This document shows positions 32,533 to 43,866 of a stretch of DNA of 64,000 nt, in pieces. Location of the stretch: assembly GCF_002095465.1 (NCBI RefSeq), contig NZ_MLFP01000016.1, positions 1-64,000 on the forward strand, given 5' to 3'. The notes beneath the pieces were generated by a model. The model worked only from the letters and a program-made list of their open reading frames with translations. It ran no database searches and was not told where the DNA came from. Both the position numbers and the translations under genes were made by a program. Each line of letters starts with the position of its first letter. The stretch's first letter is position 1. The stretch is from Pantoea rodasii (GTDB lineage Bacteria > Pseudomonadota > Gammaproteobacteria > Enterobacterales > Enterobacteriaceae).

Positions 32533-34356
32533 TTACTCTTCATCGACATGTTCTTTGATCATCACCAGGAACGGCTTACCAAAACGTTCCAGCTTGCGAT
32601 GACCGACACCGTTCACGCTGAGCATTTCTGACGCGGTAATCGGCATTTGCTCCGCCATCTCAATCAGCGTGGCATCGTTAAACACCACGTACGGCGGAAT
32701 ATTGGATTCGTCGGCAATCGCCTTGCGCAATTTGCGCAGTTTGCCAAACAGCGTGCGATCGTAGTTGCCGCTGTGCACTTTCGGCGAGCTGCTGCGGCTT
32801 TTCACCGTGACGATACGCGGAACTGCCAGCATCAGCGGCACTTCGGCACGCAGCACCGGACGCGCCGCTTCCGTCAGCTGTAAGGCGGAGTGCATGGCGA
32901 TGTTTTGCGTCACCATGCCGAGGTGAATCAGCTGACGCAGCACGCTGACCCAATGCTCCTGACTCTGTTCACGACCGATGCCGTACACCGGCAATTTATC
33001 GTGACCGTTATCGCGGATGCGGTGGTTGGTGGAACCGCGCAACACATCGACAATATAGCCCATGCCAAAGCGCTGGCCGGTACGATAGATGCTGGAAAGC
33101 GCCTTCTGCGCCTCCACCAAACCATCATAGCGACGCGGGGGATCGAGACAGATATCGCAGTTACCGCACTGCTGCTGGCGCCCTTCACCAAAGTAGTTAA
33201 GCAGCACCAGACGACGACAGGTTTGTGCTTCAGCAAACGCGCCCATGGCGTTGAGCTTATGGCGCTCAATATCCTGCAATGGACCGGGCGCTTTCTCTTC
33301 CAGGCACTTACGTAACCATGCCATATCTGCCGGGTCGTAAAGCATCATCGCTTCTGCGGGCAGGCCATCACGTCCGGCACGACCGGTTTCCTGATAGTAG
33401 GATTCGATATTGCGCGGAATATCGAAGTGCACCACGAAACGCACGTTAGGCTTGTTGATGCCCATACCAAATGCCACGGTGGCGACCACAATTTGCAGGT
33501 CATCGCGCTGGAAGGCTTCCTGCACATGAGCACGCTGGCCACTCTCGATTCCGGCGTGATAAGCGCCGACACTCAGTCCACGGCTTTGCAGGCGAGCGGC
33601 GGTGTCTTCCACCTTGGCACGGCTGTTACAGTAAATGATGCCGCTTTTACCACGCTGCTCTTGCACATAGCGCAACAGCTGATCCGTCGGTTTGAATTTT
33701 TCTACCAGCGTGTAGCGGATGTTAGGACGGTCAAAGCTGCTGATTTGAATCAGCGGATCGTCCATCTGCAGCAGATGGGCGATGTCATTACGCGTGGTTT
33801 CATCGGCGGTGGCGGTCAGCGCCATCACCGGCAATTCCGGGAAGTGCTGACGCAGCTGACCAATCGAGCCATATTCCGGACGGAAATCATGGCCCCACTG
33901 TGAGATACAGTGCGCCTCATCCACCGCCAGCATCACCGGATTCCATTGGCGCAGGCTGTCGAGGAAGTTATCCATCATCAGACGTTCAGGCGCGATATAC
34001 AGCAGCTTCAGCTTGCCGGTACGACAGTCTGCAAACACCTGCTGCTGCTGCTCGCGCGTCTGGGTAGAATTGAGACACGCCGCTGCCACGCCGTTGGCCA
34101 GCAGTTGATCGACCTGATCTTTCATCAGTGATATCAGCGGTGAAACCACCAGCGTCAACCCTTCGCGCACCAGCGCCGGGATCTGATAGCACAGCGATTT
34201 TCCGCCGCCGGTTGGCATCACCACCAAACAATCACGCCCTGCTAGCGCGGTTTCGATGATGGTCTGCTGACCGGGACGAAATTGCTGGTAGCCGAAGGTA
34301 TCTTGTAATACCTGCTGCGCCAGCATTTCCTGATTAAGCACTGCCGATGTTGCCAC
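32533..34356 (-). CDS. recQ: ATP-dependent DNA helicase RecQ
   Basis: A 607-residue 3'-5' helicase of the RecF recombination pathway. Walker A is [12 protein letters not shown], motif [19 protein letters not shown]. The zinc cysteines lie in [13 protein letters not shown] and CGNCDIC, followed by the winged-helix (RQC) domain and a C-terminal HRDC domain ([20 protein letters not shown]). Length is close to E. coli (609). It lies downstream of pldA by 23 bp. Confidence 0.96.
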   Translation of the reverse strand: MATSAVLNQEMLAQQVLQDTFGYQQFRPGQQTIIETALAGRDCLVVMPTGGGKSLCYQIPALVREGLTLVVSPLISLMKDQVDQLLANGVAAACLNSTQTREQQQQVFADCRTGKLKLLYIAPERLMMDNFLDSLRQWNPVMLAVDEAHCISQWGHDFRPEYGSIGQLRQHFPELPVMALTATADETTRNDIAHLLQMDDPLIQISSFDRPNIRYTLVEKFKPTDQLLRYVQEQRGKSGIIYCNSRAKVEDTAARLQSRGLSVGAYHAGIESGQRAHVQEAFQRDDLQIVVATVAFGMGINKPNVRFVVHFDIPRNIESYYQETGRAGRDGLPAEAMMLYDPADMAWLRKCLEEKAPGPLQDIERHKLNAMGAFAEAQTCRRLVLLNYFGEGRQQQCGNCDICLDPPRRYDGLVEAQKALSSIYRTGQRFGMGYIVDVLRGSTNHRIRDNGHDKLPVYGIGREQSQEHWVSVLRQLIHLGMVTQNIAMHSALQLTEAARPVLRAEVPLMLAVPRIVTVKSRSSSPKVHSGNYDRTLFGKLRKLRKAIADESNIPPYVVFNDATLIEMAEQMPITASEMLSVNGVGHRKLERFGKPFLVMIKEHVDEE

Positions 34357-34379
34357 GGTAATCCTGTTTTTCTGACTGG

Positions 34380-35258
34380 TTAGAACAGATCGTTAAGTGT
34401 TACACCCACGCCGAAACGGGTCTGACGGTGGTTATAGTCGATGAGCGATTCACCATACCCGCTGAACAGCTGGGTGTAAAAGCGCACATGCTCAGAGATA
34501 GGATAGCTCCAGGCGAATGTCGCGCCACCGAAGCCGCTGTTCCAGTTGTAGTTGCCTTCCACGCTGAAAATACTTTCGCCCACTTCATAACCGAGCTTGG
34601 CGCGATAGTAGCCCATGTATTTGGTGATATCAGGGTTATCATCGTTATTTTCATTTTCTGGAATGCGATACCAGGGTTTGATTTCCGCAAGGAAGTTACC
34701 GTTCTGCGCCATCAAGCGTGCGTAAACGCGGTTCCAGCTGCGTGATGTTGGATCGCTGCGCCCGTTCGACTCGTGGTTCAGACCGGTTTCAATATCGCGC
34801 AGGGTCCAGCCCGCAAACGTGTAATCCGTTGCCCAGCCAAGGAAAATCTGCGGCTCATAGTTGGTTTCACGGAACGGTGATGAAGCGCCACGGTTGGACA
34901 ACTGCCACCAGGAACGCTGCGTGTAGGACGCGGCCAACACCGAGTTATCACCCAAAATACCGCGCCACAGCGGAAACGCCAGGCTGAGCTGGAATTTTAC
35001 TTCATCATTTTTTGCTTTGTCAGCCCAGTTGTACGAAGAGATCGCCTCTTTGTTCATGTCAGTGGTGTAGGTGTAAAGCAAATAATTGTTTTCGTAGGGA
35101 TAAAGCACGAACGGGTTATCGTGTTTCTCCAACAGGTTCGCAATAATACTGCCCTTTACTGCCGGGGCGTCATGCACCTCTTTTATTGTGGCTTCATCAG
35201 CCTGTGCCAGCGCAGGAATCATCAAGGCTGCGGCCAGCAACGCGTATAGCTTACGCAT
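34380..35258 (-). CDS. pldA: Outer-membrane phospholipase A PldA
   Basis: A 292-residue beta-barrel lipase that degrades mislocalised outer-leaflet phospholipids. The start [20 protein letters not shown] (35258) is a clear signal peptide cleaved after AQA; the upstream in-frame codons are excluded. The catalytic region [17 protein letters not shown] holds the active-site His and Ser and the conserved Asn. It ends in an aromatic residue (LNDLF), as expected for barrel assembly. Confidence 0.95.
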   Translation of the reverse strand: MRKLYALLAAALMIPALAQADEATIKEVHDAPAVKGSIIANLLEKHDNPFVLYPYENNYLLYTYTTDMNKEAISSYNWADKAKNDEVKFQLSLAFPLWRGILGDNSVLAASYTQRSWWQLSNRGASSPFRETNYEPQIFLGWATDYTFAGWTLRDIETGLNHESNGRSDPTSRSWNRVYARLMAQNGNFLAEIKPWYRIPENENNDDNPDITKYMGYYRAKLGYEVGESIFSVEGNYNWNSGFGGATFAWSYPISEHVRFYTQLFSGYGESLIDYNHRQTRFGVGVTLNDLF

Positions 35259-35423
35259 AAAATTCTCCAGAGAGCGGGGTGTTGTCATTATTAGGGCTAT
35301 GTGCAAAAAGCAGGCCATTCTACACGCAAAGGCACGGGTTGATCAGTGTCGATTGCTGAAACTGGAAAGCAGCGCGAACGCGGCATAATATACACAATTC
35401 TTTAACATCTTAAGGCAGGAAAC

Positions 35424-35894
35424 ATGTCATCCCCGTTGCTGTCACAGCAGGAAGCTCGCCGTCTGATTGGCGAAATTTTTGTTTATCATATGCCCTTCAA
35501 TCAGGCGCTCGGTTTGGAGCTGGATCGACTCGAAGCAGATTACGCCGAGTTGAGCTTTGCCAACAAAACCATGCTGGTCGGCAATGCCGCCCAGCAGATC
35601 TTGCACGGAGGCGTGATTGCCTCCGTGCTGGATGTCGCCGCCGGGTTGGTGTGCGTCAGTCAGGCGCTGTCACGTCACGAGAGCATCAGCGAAGAGGAAC
35701 TGCGTCAGCGTTTGTCGCGCATGGGCACCATTGATATGCGCGTCGATTATCTGCGCCCCGGACGTGGCGAACGCTTTATCGCCACCAGCAGCCTGCTGCG
35801 TGCCGGCAACAAAGTGGCGGTCGCGCGCGTCGAACTGCACAACCAACAGGGCGATTACATCGCTACCGCCACCGCCACCTATTTGATTGGCTAA
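35424..35894 (+). CDS. yigI: Hotdog-fold acyl-CoA thioesterase YigI
   Basis: A 156-residue PaaI-type thioesterase, like E. coli YigI (155), which acts on medium- to long-chain acyl-CoA. The hotdog signature [19 protein letters not shown] is present near residue 60. It is divergent from pldA and followed closely by rarD, 21 bp between stop and start. Confidence 0.88.
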   Translation: MSSPLLSQQEARRLIGEIFVYHMPFNQALGLELDRLEADYAELSFANKTMLVGNAAQQILHGGVIASVLDVAAGLVCVSQALSRHESISEEELRQRLSRMGTIDMRVDYLRPGRGERFIATSSLLRAGNKVAVARVELHNQQGDYIATATATYLIG

Positions 35895-35915
35895 TGACCG
35901 TTTTTGGAAAGCATG

Positions 35916-36815
35916 ATGGATACGCAACAAACGCGTCAGGGCATTGGCTATGCGCTCGGCGCTTACTTTATCTGGGGCATCGCACCGGCTTACTTCAAGC
36001 TGGTGAAAGAAGTGCCGCCAACGGAAATCATGACGCATCGCGTGATTTGGTCCGCGCTGTTTATGCTGGTGCTGATCACTCTGAGCCGCAGCTGGAAACA
36101 GGTGCGCACGGTGCTCGCTCAACCGAAGAAAGTGCTGTTGCTGGCGCTCACGGCGGTGACCATTGGCGGCAACTGGCTGCTGTTTATCTGGGCCGTGAAC
36201 AATCAGCACATGCTCGAAGCCAGCCTCGGCTACTTTATTAACCCGCTGATCAACGTGGTGTTTGGCATGCTGTTCCTGCGCGAGCGCTTCCGCCGCTTGC
36301 AGTGGCTGGCGGTCTTACTGGCAACGATTGGCGTGCTGGTGCAGCTGTGGCAATTTGGCTCGCTGCCGATTATTGGCCTGGGCCTGGCGCTGAGTTTTTC
36401 CGTTTATGGGCTGATCAGAAAGAAAATCCAGGTGGATGCGCAAAGTGGCATGCTGATCGAGACCGCATGGCTGTTCCCGCTGGCGGCCCTCTATCTGTTT
36501 GGTTTTGCCGACAGCGCCACCAGTCATCTCAGCGCTAACCCGCTCAGCCTCAACCTGAAACTGATCGCCGCCGGCATTATCACCACCATTCCGCTGATGC
36601 TGTTTGCCGCCGCCTGCGCGCGTTTGCGCCTGTCAACGGTCGGCTTCTTCCAGTACCTCGGTCCCACGCTGATGTTCCTGCTGGCCGTGCTGTTCTATGG
36701 CGAGAGCCTGACGCCGGACAAGATGGTGACCTTTGGCTTTATCTGGCTGGCGCTCGCCGTCTTTATCGTCGATGCCGTCGCATTTTCAGCTCGCACTCGC
36801 ATGCGCATAGCGTGA
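35916..36815 (+). CDS. rarD: EamA-family transporter RarD
   Basis: A 299-residue inner-membrane protein with ten predicted helices, matching E. coli RarD, whose exact substrate is uncertain (annotated as chloramphenicol-sensitive protein). Typical segments: AAYFIWG-like GAYFIWGIAPAYFKL, GGNWLLFIWAVNN and FFQYLGPTLMFLLAV. The start MDTQQTRQG at 35916 follows ggaaa by five bases; an ATG at 35913 or TTG at 35904 is possible. Its 3' end overlaps the convergent AbrB-family gene by about 30 bp once that gene's frame is repaired. Confidence 0.92.
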   Translation: MDTQQTRQGIGYALGAYFIWGIAPAYFKLVKEVPPTEIMTHRVIWSALFMLVLITLSRSWKQVRTVLAQPKKVLLLALTAVTIGGNWLLFIWAVNNQHMLEASLGYFINPLINVVFGMLFLRERFRRLQWLAVLLATIGVLVQLWQFGSLPIIGLGLALSFSVYGLIRKKIQVDAQSGMLIETAWLFPLAALYLFGFADSATSHLSANPLSLNLKLIAAGIITTIPLMLFAAACARLRLSTVGFFQYLGPTLMFLLAVLFYGESLTPDKMVTFGFIWLALAVFIVDAVAFSARTRMRIA

Positions 36816-37837
36816 GATAAAGCGCGCGATAGCCGGGCCGGTCAGTAAGATGGTGAAGAGACGTAAGGTCTGCAGCGCCATCACAAATGCGATATCGACC
36901 CGGCTGCCCGCCGCAATAATCGCCACGGTATCCAGCCCGCCAGGCTGGTTGCCAGATACGCCGTCATTAGATCAACGTGCAGCACGCGCGTCAGCATCCA
37001 CGCTAATCCGCCACACAGCAGCATCAAGCCGAAAATCGACACCAGCATTTGCGGCAAGGTGCGCAGCGCCAGCAGGAAGATAGGCCGCGTAAAACGTAAA
37101 CCTACGCTCCAGCCAATCAGCGCATAAGCCAAGGCCAGCAACCATTCCGGCACCTGTAAAGTGGCGACATCGGTGCCGTGCAGCGTCGCGCCTATCAGCG
37201 CGGGCAACAGCAACGCACCGGAAGGTATGCGCAATTTCTGCCCTAGCCAGGCCCCGGCAAACATCACAACCAGCGTTAAGAGAAAGCTGCTTTGCAACGG
37301 CGGAAACCACACCAGTTCAACCGCGCCGCCGCTGCTGCCCAGCCCAATGCGCGCCACCACCGCGGCGGCAGTGGCCACGAACAGCACGCGCAGATACTGC
37401 ATAAACGCCACTAAGCGCACGTCCGCACCGAAGTCACCGGCCATCGCCACCATCGCAGACGCGCCGCCCGGCGACGATCCCCATGCGCCCGTTGGCCCCG
37501 GCAAGTGACTGAATCGCACCAGCAGAAAGCCCGATAAGCCGCTGGCCGCCAGCGTCAGCACCAGCACGGCTAGCACCACCGGCCAGTCATTGAGTAACGG
37601 CGAGAGGATGGCAGGAGAAAGCGTTTGGCCAATCATGCAGCCCAGCACCGCCTGTGCCAGCACGAAAAAACGCTTATCGATACGCACCGTCGCGCCAGAC
37701 AAGCCCATCACGGTGCCCACGATCATCGGTCCTAACAACAGTGCTGCGGGAAGGTGAAACAGCTGGAGGATAATCCCCAGTACTAATGAAGCAATCAGCA
37801 GAATGGCCCACTGCTGTCGCAAAGAAAAACGCGCCAT
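36786..37837 (-). CDS. AbrB-family membrane protein (one apparent 1-base deletion)
   Basis: A membrane protein of the AbrB family (duplicated 'Gneg_AbrB_dup' domain; often labelled ammonia monooxygenase-like). Function is not established. The first half carries SSPGGASAMVAMAGDFGAD. As read, the frame is lost near 36944; adding one base to the GG at 36943-36944 restores the second, matching motif SPGGLDTVAIIAAGS and extends the protein to a stop at 36786, giving 350 residues. The family length and the duplicated SPGG motif support repair. In E. coli this place is occupied by yigF and yigG instead. Confidence 0.8.
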
Positions 37838-37931
37838 AAGGTGGAAATCAGAAAGTGAGAAGTGACAACAGCCTACGCAGAATTGTGAAACAGCGCCAGT
37901 TTAAAGGGCCGCGAATGCGGCCCCAAAATCG

Positions 37932-38885
37932 TTACAACCAGTTTTTACGTTTGAAGTAGAGATACGGTGCCAAACCGGCAAGGATCATCAGGGAGATTGC
38001 GCCAGGATAACCAAAGCTCCACTTCAGCTCCGGCATAAATTCGAAGTTCATGCCGTAACTGGATGCCACCAGCGTAGGCGGCAGGAACACCACCGACACC
38101 ACCGAGAAGATTTTGATGATGCGGTTCTGCTCGATGTTGATAAAGCCCATCGCCGCCTGCATCAGGAAGTTAACCTTCTGGAACAGCGATTCGTTGTGCG
38201 GCAGCAGGGATTCGATATCGCGCAGAATTTCACGCGCCTGCTCCAGCTGGTTGCCCGGCAAGCGGGCTTTACGCACCAGGAAGTTCAGCGCACGTTGGGT
38301 ATCCATCAGACACAGGCGGACTTTCCAGCCGATATCTTCCAGCTCCGCCAAACGCGACAGCGCCTGATCGTACTCTTCGCCCTGCTGGCCTTCCATGATC
38401 ACGCGACTGAGTTTTTCCAGCGCGCTGTAGATGTTCTCGATCTCATCCGCCAGCTGTTCGATTTTAGTTTCAAACAGATCCAGCAGCAGCTCGTAAGCGT
38501 TGCCATCAGTCAACGTCTGGTTGCGCGCACGCATACGATACAGACGGAAAGCCGGCAGCTCGCGCTCACGCAATGTGTAAAGGCGATCTTCACGGATGGT
38601 GAACGCCACGGTGGAGTTCCCGGCGTGATCTTCCGCATCTTCAAAGAAGAAGAAGGAGTGGATGTGCAGGCCATCTTCATCTTCGAAGAAACGCGCGGAG
38701 GCCTCGATGTCTTCCAGCTCCGGACGCGTCGCCAGGCTTTGACCCAGCTCGGTTTGCACACGATCACGCTCGCTGTCATCAGGCTCGATTAAATCGACCC
38801 ATACCGAGGTGTTCAGTGTGTCGTTGTTGTCTTCCAGCTCAATACGCGTCAAGCGATCGCGTTCGAGTTTAAAGGCGCTCAGCAT
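37932..38885 (-). CDS. corA: Magnesium/cobalt transporter CorA
   Basis: A 316-residue pentameric channel for magnesium, cobalt and nickel. The large soluble N-terminal funnel is followed by two C-terminal membrane helices, with the selectivity motif [10 protein letters not shown] between them. Length equals E. coli CorA. The start [16 protein letters not shown] (38885) is chosen by alignment; upstream codons lie in the leader. A 270-nt leader with a short ORF and hairpin precedes it. Confidence 0.97.
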   Translation of the reverse strand: MLSAFKLERDRLTRIELEDNNDTLNTSVWVDLIEPDDSERDRVQTELGQSLATRPELEDIEASARFFEDEDGLHIHSFFFFEDAEDHAGNSTVAFTIREDRLYTLRERELPAFRLYRMRARNQTLTDGNAYELLLDLFETKIEQLADEIENIYSALEKLSRVIMEGQQGEEYDQALSRLAELEDIGWKVRLCLMDTQRALNFLVRKARLPGNQLEQAREILRDIESLLPHNESLFQKVNFLMQAAMGFINIEQNRIIKIFSVVSVVFLPPTLVASSYGMNFEFMPELKWSFGYPGAISLMILAGLAPYLYFKRKNWL

Positions 38886-39189
38886 AGCAATACTCCCCAT
38901 TGCAGACTTAATGGGACAAGGCGGCACACCGAATTGCCTAAGGCAAAACGGGCACGGCAAAGCCTGAACGCGGAAACTTTCGCTTCAAGGGTAAATCAGT
39001 GCTGACTCGCGCGACGAGAGTGGTAAGGGAGGTCGCTGATAACCGCTAAGGCTACCCGCGTAAAGAGGAAGCCTTAGATGTTATTCCTGTTAAACAGGGG
39101 TTGAGCCAGCATCGACTGGGCGCGTCCAAGGCATTGTCCTCTCATGATAATAGTGCGCGCATGTTACGCTGAGACGAAAAAGTCGTCAA
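38886..39189 (-). promoter_or_regulatory. corA promoter and long 5' leader
   Basis: TTGACG (39184-39189) and TAACAT (39161-39166) are 17 bp apart, giving a start near 39154 and a leader of about 270 nt. The leader holds a 14-codon ORF (39090-39134), then a stem CTAAGGCT/AGCCTTAG (39046-39053/39070-39077) that can be extended with mismatches by ATAAC/GTTAT. In Salmonella the corA leader couples translation of a short peptide to Rho-dependent termination; a similar mechanism here is inferred from the layout. Confidence 0.6.
39090..39134 (-). CDS. Short leader ORF upstream of corA (CorL-like)
   Basis: ATG at 39134 opens a 14-residue frame MPWTRPVDAGSTPV ending at a TAA (39090-39092). It starts about 20 nt after the predicted transcription start and has an AGAGGA sequence close before the ATG. 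It is proline-rich for its size. Position matches that of the Salmonella CorL leader peptide, but I cannot confirm sequence identity; it may be an untranslated coincidence. Confidence 0.45.
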   Translation of the reverse strand: MPWTRPVDAGSTPV

Positions 39190-39204
39190 GGTAACGCAAC
39201 GGCG

Positions 39205-41366
39205 CTACACCGTTTCCAGACGCGCGTACGCCGCGACCAGCCACTTGATGCCCTGGCCCTGAAACGCCACTTGTAAACGGCTGTGCTCACCGCTGCCTTC
39301 GAGATTGATAATGGTGCCTTCGCCGAACTTGGCATGGCGCACACGCTGGCCGAGCGCGAAACCACTGTCATTCTGCGCGATCGGTGTGCCCATGCGTTGA
39401 TGGCTCACTGGACGGCTGACGCTGGCGCGCAGACGTACTTCTTCTACGCACTCTTCCGGCAATTCGCCGATGAAGCGCGAGGGACGGTGATACACTTCTT
39501 TACCATAAAGACGACGGGTTTCGGCGTAGGTCAGCGTCAGCTTTTCCATCGCACGCGTCACGCCAACATAGGCAAGACGACGTTCTTCTTCGAGACGGCC
39601 GCCTTCATCCAGCGACATCTGGCTGGGGAACATACCCTCTTCCATACCAACGATGAACACCTGGGTGAACTCCAGCCCTTTGGCTGAGTGCATGGTCATC
39701 AGTTGCACCGCGTCCTGCCATTTATCAGCCTGACCTTCACCGGCTTCCAGCGCCGCATGGGAGAGGAAGGCCTGTAGCGGCATCAGATCTTCGTCTTCGT
39801 CCTGATAGCTGAACTGGCGCGTCGCCGTTACCAGTTCCTCTAAGTTTTCGATACGCGCCTGGCCTTTCTCGCCCTTTTCCTGCTCGTACATGATCCACAA
39901 GCCGGAATCTTTAATCACGCGATCGGTCTGCACGTGCAGCGGCATGTCGGAGGTTTCCGCGGCCAGTGAATCCACCAGCTCGCAGAAGCGTTGTAATGCT
40001 GAGGCAGCGCGTCCCGCCAGGGCTTTATTTGCAGCAGTTCCCGCGTGGCTTGCCACAAGGTGAGCTGCTGATCGCGCGCGGTCTGACGTACCACATCCAA
40101 CGTGCGATCGCCCACGCCGCGCACCGGCGTGTTCACCACACGCTCAAACGCCGCATCGTCATTGCGATTTGCCATCAGGCGCAGATACGCCAGCGCATCT
40201 TTGATTTCCTGACGTTCGAAGAAGCGCATGCCACCGTAAATCCGGTACGGCATGCTGGCTTGTAATAACGCTTCTTCCAGCACGCGCGATTGGGCGTTAC
40301 TGCGATAGAGAATGGCGCAATCCTGCAACGCGTTGCCGTTCTCATGCCAGGTTTTGATGCGATTAACCACAAAGCGCGATTCGTCTAATTCGTTAAACGC
40401 GCAGTACAGGGAGATTTTTTCGCCGTCGCTGCCGTCGGTCCACAACTCTTTACCGAGACGGCCATTGTTATTGGCGATCAGGGTATTGGCGGCTTTCAGG
40501 ATGTTATTAGTTGAGCGGTAGTTCTGCTCCAGACGGATGGTTTCCGCGCCGGGGAAATCTTGCAGGAAGCGCTGGATGTTCTCCACCTGCGCGCCGCGCC
40601 AGCCATAAATCGACTGATCGTCATCACCGACGATAATCACGCGACCGGTATCGCCCGCCAGCATGCGGATCCAGGCGTATTGGATGTTGTTGGTGTCCTG
40701 GAATTCGTCCACCAGAATATTGCTGAAGCGCTCGCGATAATGGTTAAGGATATGCGGTTTGTTCAGCCACAGCTCATGGGCGCGGAGTAACAACTCGGCG
40801 AAATCCACCAGCCCAGCCCGATCGCAGGCTTCCTGATACGCCTGATAGATGCGCAGCCAGGTTTGCTCCACCGGATTACCATAACTTTCGATGTGCTTAG
40901 GACGCAGCCCTTCATCTTTTTTGCCGTTGATGTACCACATGCCCTGACGTGCAGGCCACTGTTTCTCATCAAGGTTCATGGCTTTGATCAGACGCTTGAG
41001 CAGGCGCAATTGATCGTCGCTATCAAGAATCTGGAAATCCTGCGGCAAATTGGCATCAAGATGATGTGCACGCAGCAAACGGTGCGCCAGGCCATGGAAG
41101 GTGCCGATCCACATGCCGCCCTGAGTGGTACCGATCAGTTGATCGATACGATGGCGCATTTCCGCCGCCGCTTTATTGGTAAAGGTCACTGCCATAATCG
41201 AATAGGGCGAGCAATTTTCTACCGATAGCAGCCAGGCAATGCGGTGCACCAGCACACGGGTTTTGCCACTGCCTGCTCCGGCCAGCACCAACAGGTTGCT
41301 GCGCGGTGCGGCGACCGCCTCGCGCTGTTTGTCATTCAAGCCGTTAAGCAGTTCAGAAACGTCCAT
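39205..41366 (-). CDS. uvrD: DNA helicase II UvrD (one apparent 1-base deletion)
   Basis: A superfamily 1A 3'-5' helicase for nucleotide-excision and mismatch repair. Walker A is LAGAGSGKTRVL, with DEFQDTN, QSIYGWRGA and the later VTRAMEKLTLTYAE motif. As read, the frame changes after ELLQIK. Adding one base to the T-run 40024-40026 (plus strand) yields ELLQIKALAGRAASALQRF and exactly 720 residues, the E. coli length. Start MDVSELLNGLNDKQREAV (41366) chosen by homology. SOS control by a LexA box upstream. Loss would make a strong mutator, so an error is likelier. Confidence 0.92.
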
Positions 41367-41440
41367 AAGCACCGTTTTGCCAAAATAATAAAAGGAGTAT
41401 TGAGAAATGCGGTTTCTCAGCATTCAGGCAACGCACCATT

Positions 41441-41497
41441 TGTAGCGGCGCTGTTCATCGCAAAATGAAGGGTGCCGCTACGATTTGTGCGTCAGGA
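41441..41497. repeat. Inverted repeat in the uvrD leader
   Basis: GTAGCGGC (41442-41449) and GCCGCTAC (41474-41481) form an 8-bp stem, with partial further complementarity outside (gcac near 41434 and gtgc near 41488). Nearer uvrD a second hairpin TGAGAAA/TTTCTCA (41401-41419) occurs. They may act as REP-like elements or influence uvrD readthrough. Confidence 0.5.
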
Positions 41498-41523
41498 CAT
41501 GCCTGCCATCATCCAGCCATTAG

Positions 41524-41568
41524 CTGGATGAACATACAGCATTATAGCAGCGAGGTCAGCGATGCCAA
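41524..41568 (-). promoter_or_regulatory. uvrD promoter with LexA box
   Basis: On the minus strand TTGGCA (41563-41568), a 16-bp spacer and TATAAT (41541-41546) are followed at once by CTGTATGTTCATCCAG (41524-41539). This is CTGT-N8-CCAG, the same asymmetrical form as the E. coli uvrD LexA site. The -35 box lies within the 3' end of yigB. Confidence 0.85.
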
Positions 41569-42258
41569 CTGATGAATTTCTACATGCGGCAGTAAACGCG
41601 CATCGTCAATCTTCATCAGGTTGCCATCACGCAGGTTGATCCAGCAGGCTTGCATACCCGCGCGCAGTGAACCGACCACGTCCGTGGTGAGATCGTCGCC
41701 CACGTGGAGAATATGCTCAGGTGCGAGGTTTAAACGCTCAGCCGCCAGTTGATACATATCCTGCCACGGCTTAGCGCGGCCATGCGGACCGGCGCGCAGG
41801 GCAAACTGGAAGTAGTGATCAATCCCCAGCTTTTCCGGGCAGGCGTTGCCGTTGGTGATCGCGACCAGCGGCACGCGCTCACCCAACCACGTCAGCGTTT
41901 GATGCGTCTCGTCTGGCATGTCAACTTCGCTGCGCCACTGATGGAACACGCTCATCACTTCACTGGCACCGGCGCTGGCTTCCGCAACGGACAGGCCAAT
42001 ATTGATCATCGCTAACTCGACCGAGCGGCGGCGCCATTCCGACACGTCGTGATAAATCTCCGGCTCGCGCGCCAGCAATTCGTCACGCAGCGCCTGATAA
42101 TCAGCCGGTGTGAATTCACGTAGTGCCGGATGGAAAGCCTGCAAAGCAGCATGGGATTCGGCGGTGGTTTTACGAATCACCGGATGGTTGTCATACAGCG
42201 TGTCGTCGAGATCGAAAGTGATCGCTTTGATCGGGCCCAGCGGGCGGTAGAACTTCAT
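41542..42258 (-). CDS. yigB: HAD phosphatase YigB (riboflavin pathway)
   Basis: A 238-residue HAD phosphatase like E. coli YigB, which dephosphorylates 5-amino-6-(5-phosphoribitylamino)uracil in riboflavin synthesis and can act on FMN. Motif I is [11 protein letters not shown], motif II ITNGN and motif [15 protein letters not shown]. Start overlaps the xerC stop (ATGA), so it is the last gene of lptM-dapF-yigA-xerC-yigB. Its end overlaps the uvrD promoter. Confidence 0.93.
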   Translation of the reverse strand: MKFYRPLGPIKAITFDLDDTLYDNHPVIRKTTAESHAALQAFHPALREFTPADYQALRDELLAREPEIYHDVSEWRRRSVELAMINIGLSVAEASAGASEVMSVFHQWRSEVDMPDETHQTLTWLGERVPLVAITNGNACPEKLGIDHYFQFALRAGPHGRAKPWQDMYQLAAERLNLAPEHILHVGDDLTTDVVGSLRAGMQACWINLRDGNLMKIDDARLLPHVEIHQLASLTSLL

Positions 42259-43165
42259 TCAGACTTTCCTCGTTTAGCACGTGGATGCGCCGCGTCGTAC
42301 ACGGTCGCCAGATGCTGGAAATCGAGATGGGTATAAATTTGCGTGGTCGACAGATTGGCGTGGCCGAGGAGTTCCTGTACCGCGCGCAGATCGCCGCTCG
42401 ACTCCAACAGATGGGTCGCAAATGAGTGGCGCAGTTTATGGGGATGAATATGGCTGGCCACGCCCTGTTTGACGCCCCACTCGGCAAAGCGTTTTTGCAC
42501 GTTACGCGCCGAAATACGCGTGCCGCGGCTGGAGACAAACATGGCGTCATCCTGCGGTGCGAAACTCGCACGCAGCGGCAACCAGTGCTGCAGCCAGGTC
42601 ACGGCCGTTCCACCAATCGGTACACGACGCTCTTTACTGCCTTTACCCAACACCCACACTTCACCGGCGTCGAGATCGACATGACGACAATCCATGCCCA
42701 CCAGCTCCGACAGACGTAAACCGCCGCCGTACATGGTTTCCAGCATCGCACGGTCACGCACCGCCAGCGGATCGTTCAGGTCGATCTCCAGCAGTTGGTT
42801 AACCTCGTCAACATCCATATTTTTTGGCAGATGGCGGGCGTTGCGCGGCGTGGAAATACCCTTGGCCGGATTGGCGCTCAACATGCCCTGGCTAACCTGC
42901 CAGTCGAGAAAACTGCGCAGCGCCGACATGCGTAATGCCAGACTGCTCGGCCCTAACCCGCCACGACGACTGCGTGCCGCCAGTTGACGAACCTGCGCCG
43001 GTTCCAGCTGCGACCAGCCGACGATTTTCATCTCATCAGCCATGGCAATGATCGCCTGCAGCTGACGAGTATAATTTTTTGCGTAAGCGGGCTGAGCTGG
43101 CGTTCGACTTTCAGATAACGCAGAAAGCCCTCAACGGCAGGCAGCAGCGGGCTGTCGCTGCTCAT
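42255..43165 (-). CDS. xerC: Site-specific tyrosine recombinase XerC (one apparent 1-base deletion)
   Basis: Resolves chromosome dimers at dif with XerD. Catalytic residues sit in [10 protein letters not shown] (Arg), [13 protein letters not shown] (His, Arg), [15 protein letters not shown] (His, Tyr nucleophile). As read, the frame opens only at 43043, lacking the N-terminal DNA-binding segment. Adding one base in the T-run 43075-43080 (plus strand) restores [20 protein letters not shown] to [18 protein letters not shown] from an ATG at 43165, giving 303 residues (E. coli 298) and an ATGA overlap with yigA. Hence a sequencing error is likely. Confidence 0.9.
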
Positions 43166-43866
43166 GCACGTTCGACCCAGCGTGAAAGCAGATCCGGCAA
43201 CATTTGCGCCAGATGCTGCAGTAGCAAGGTGCCCATGCCCGCTTGATAGTGTTGATTGTCGCGGCTGCTGAAGATCAGGACGCCAAGCTCGCCGCGTTCC
43301 CCCATTAGAGACATCGCGACAGAGCCAATGGCTTTGGCTTGTGGTAACAGCAGCAGCAATTCGGGGCCGTTCAGGCTGCCAAGGTAATGATGCTCATCAC
43401 CAAAGCGTTGAATGCGCAGCGGCTCAAATGCCTGACGCGATAGGCCAAGCTGCGTGAAATCAGAGGGTGCACCGATATGCCATTGGTCGTTGAATACCCG
43501 CACATTGGCGCCGGCAAGCCCCAGTTCGCGCGCCCAGCGATGCAGGCGTGTGAGCATCTCTTGCAGACTGTCCGCCGCAGCCAGATGGCCTTGCAGCCCC
43601 AGCAGGCGATCGAACAGCTGATGGTTAGCCGTGGCCTGCTCCATCAACAGGGTGATTTCTTCTTCCAGTTGCTGGATGTGGTTGCGCTGACGCGCCATAT
43701 GCCACTCCACCAGCGACACGCTGCCGCGCACCGGATGCGGCACCATCATCTGTTCGACCTGCCGCGCATTGCGGATAAAGAAATCGGGGTTCTGGCGCAG
43801 AAAGTCGCTAACCGACTGATCGTCCAGCAAAACCGCACTGTCGGTTTGCTCTTCGACATTTTTCAT
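43162..43866 (-). CDS. yigA: DUF484 protein YigA
   Basis: A 234-residue DUF484 protein with a GAF-like fold; function unknown. Conserved segments include [36 protein letters not shown] (two parts) and [22 protein letters not shown]. The start [12 protein letters not shown] (43866) gives the family length, and overlaps the dapF stop (ATGA); longer upstream codons run into dapF and are excluded. It also overlaps xerC by four bases, indicating tight coupling. Confidence 0.9.
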   Translation of the reverse strand: MKNVEEQTDSAVLLDDQSVSDFLRQNPDFFIRNARQVEQMMVPHPVRGSVSLVEWHMARQRNHIQQLEEEITLLMEQATANHQLFDRLLGLQGHLAAADSLQEMLTRLHRWARELGLAGANVRVFNDQWHIGAPSDFTQLGLSRQAFEPLRIQRFGDEHHYLGSLNGPELLLLLPQAKAIGSVAMSLMGERGELGVLIFSSRDNQHYQAGMGTLLLQHLAQMLPDLLSRWVERA

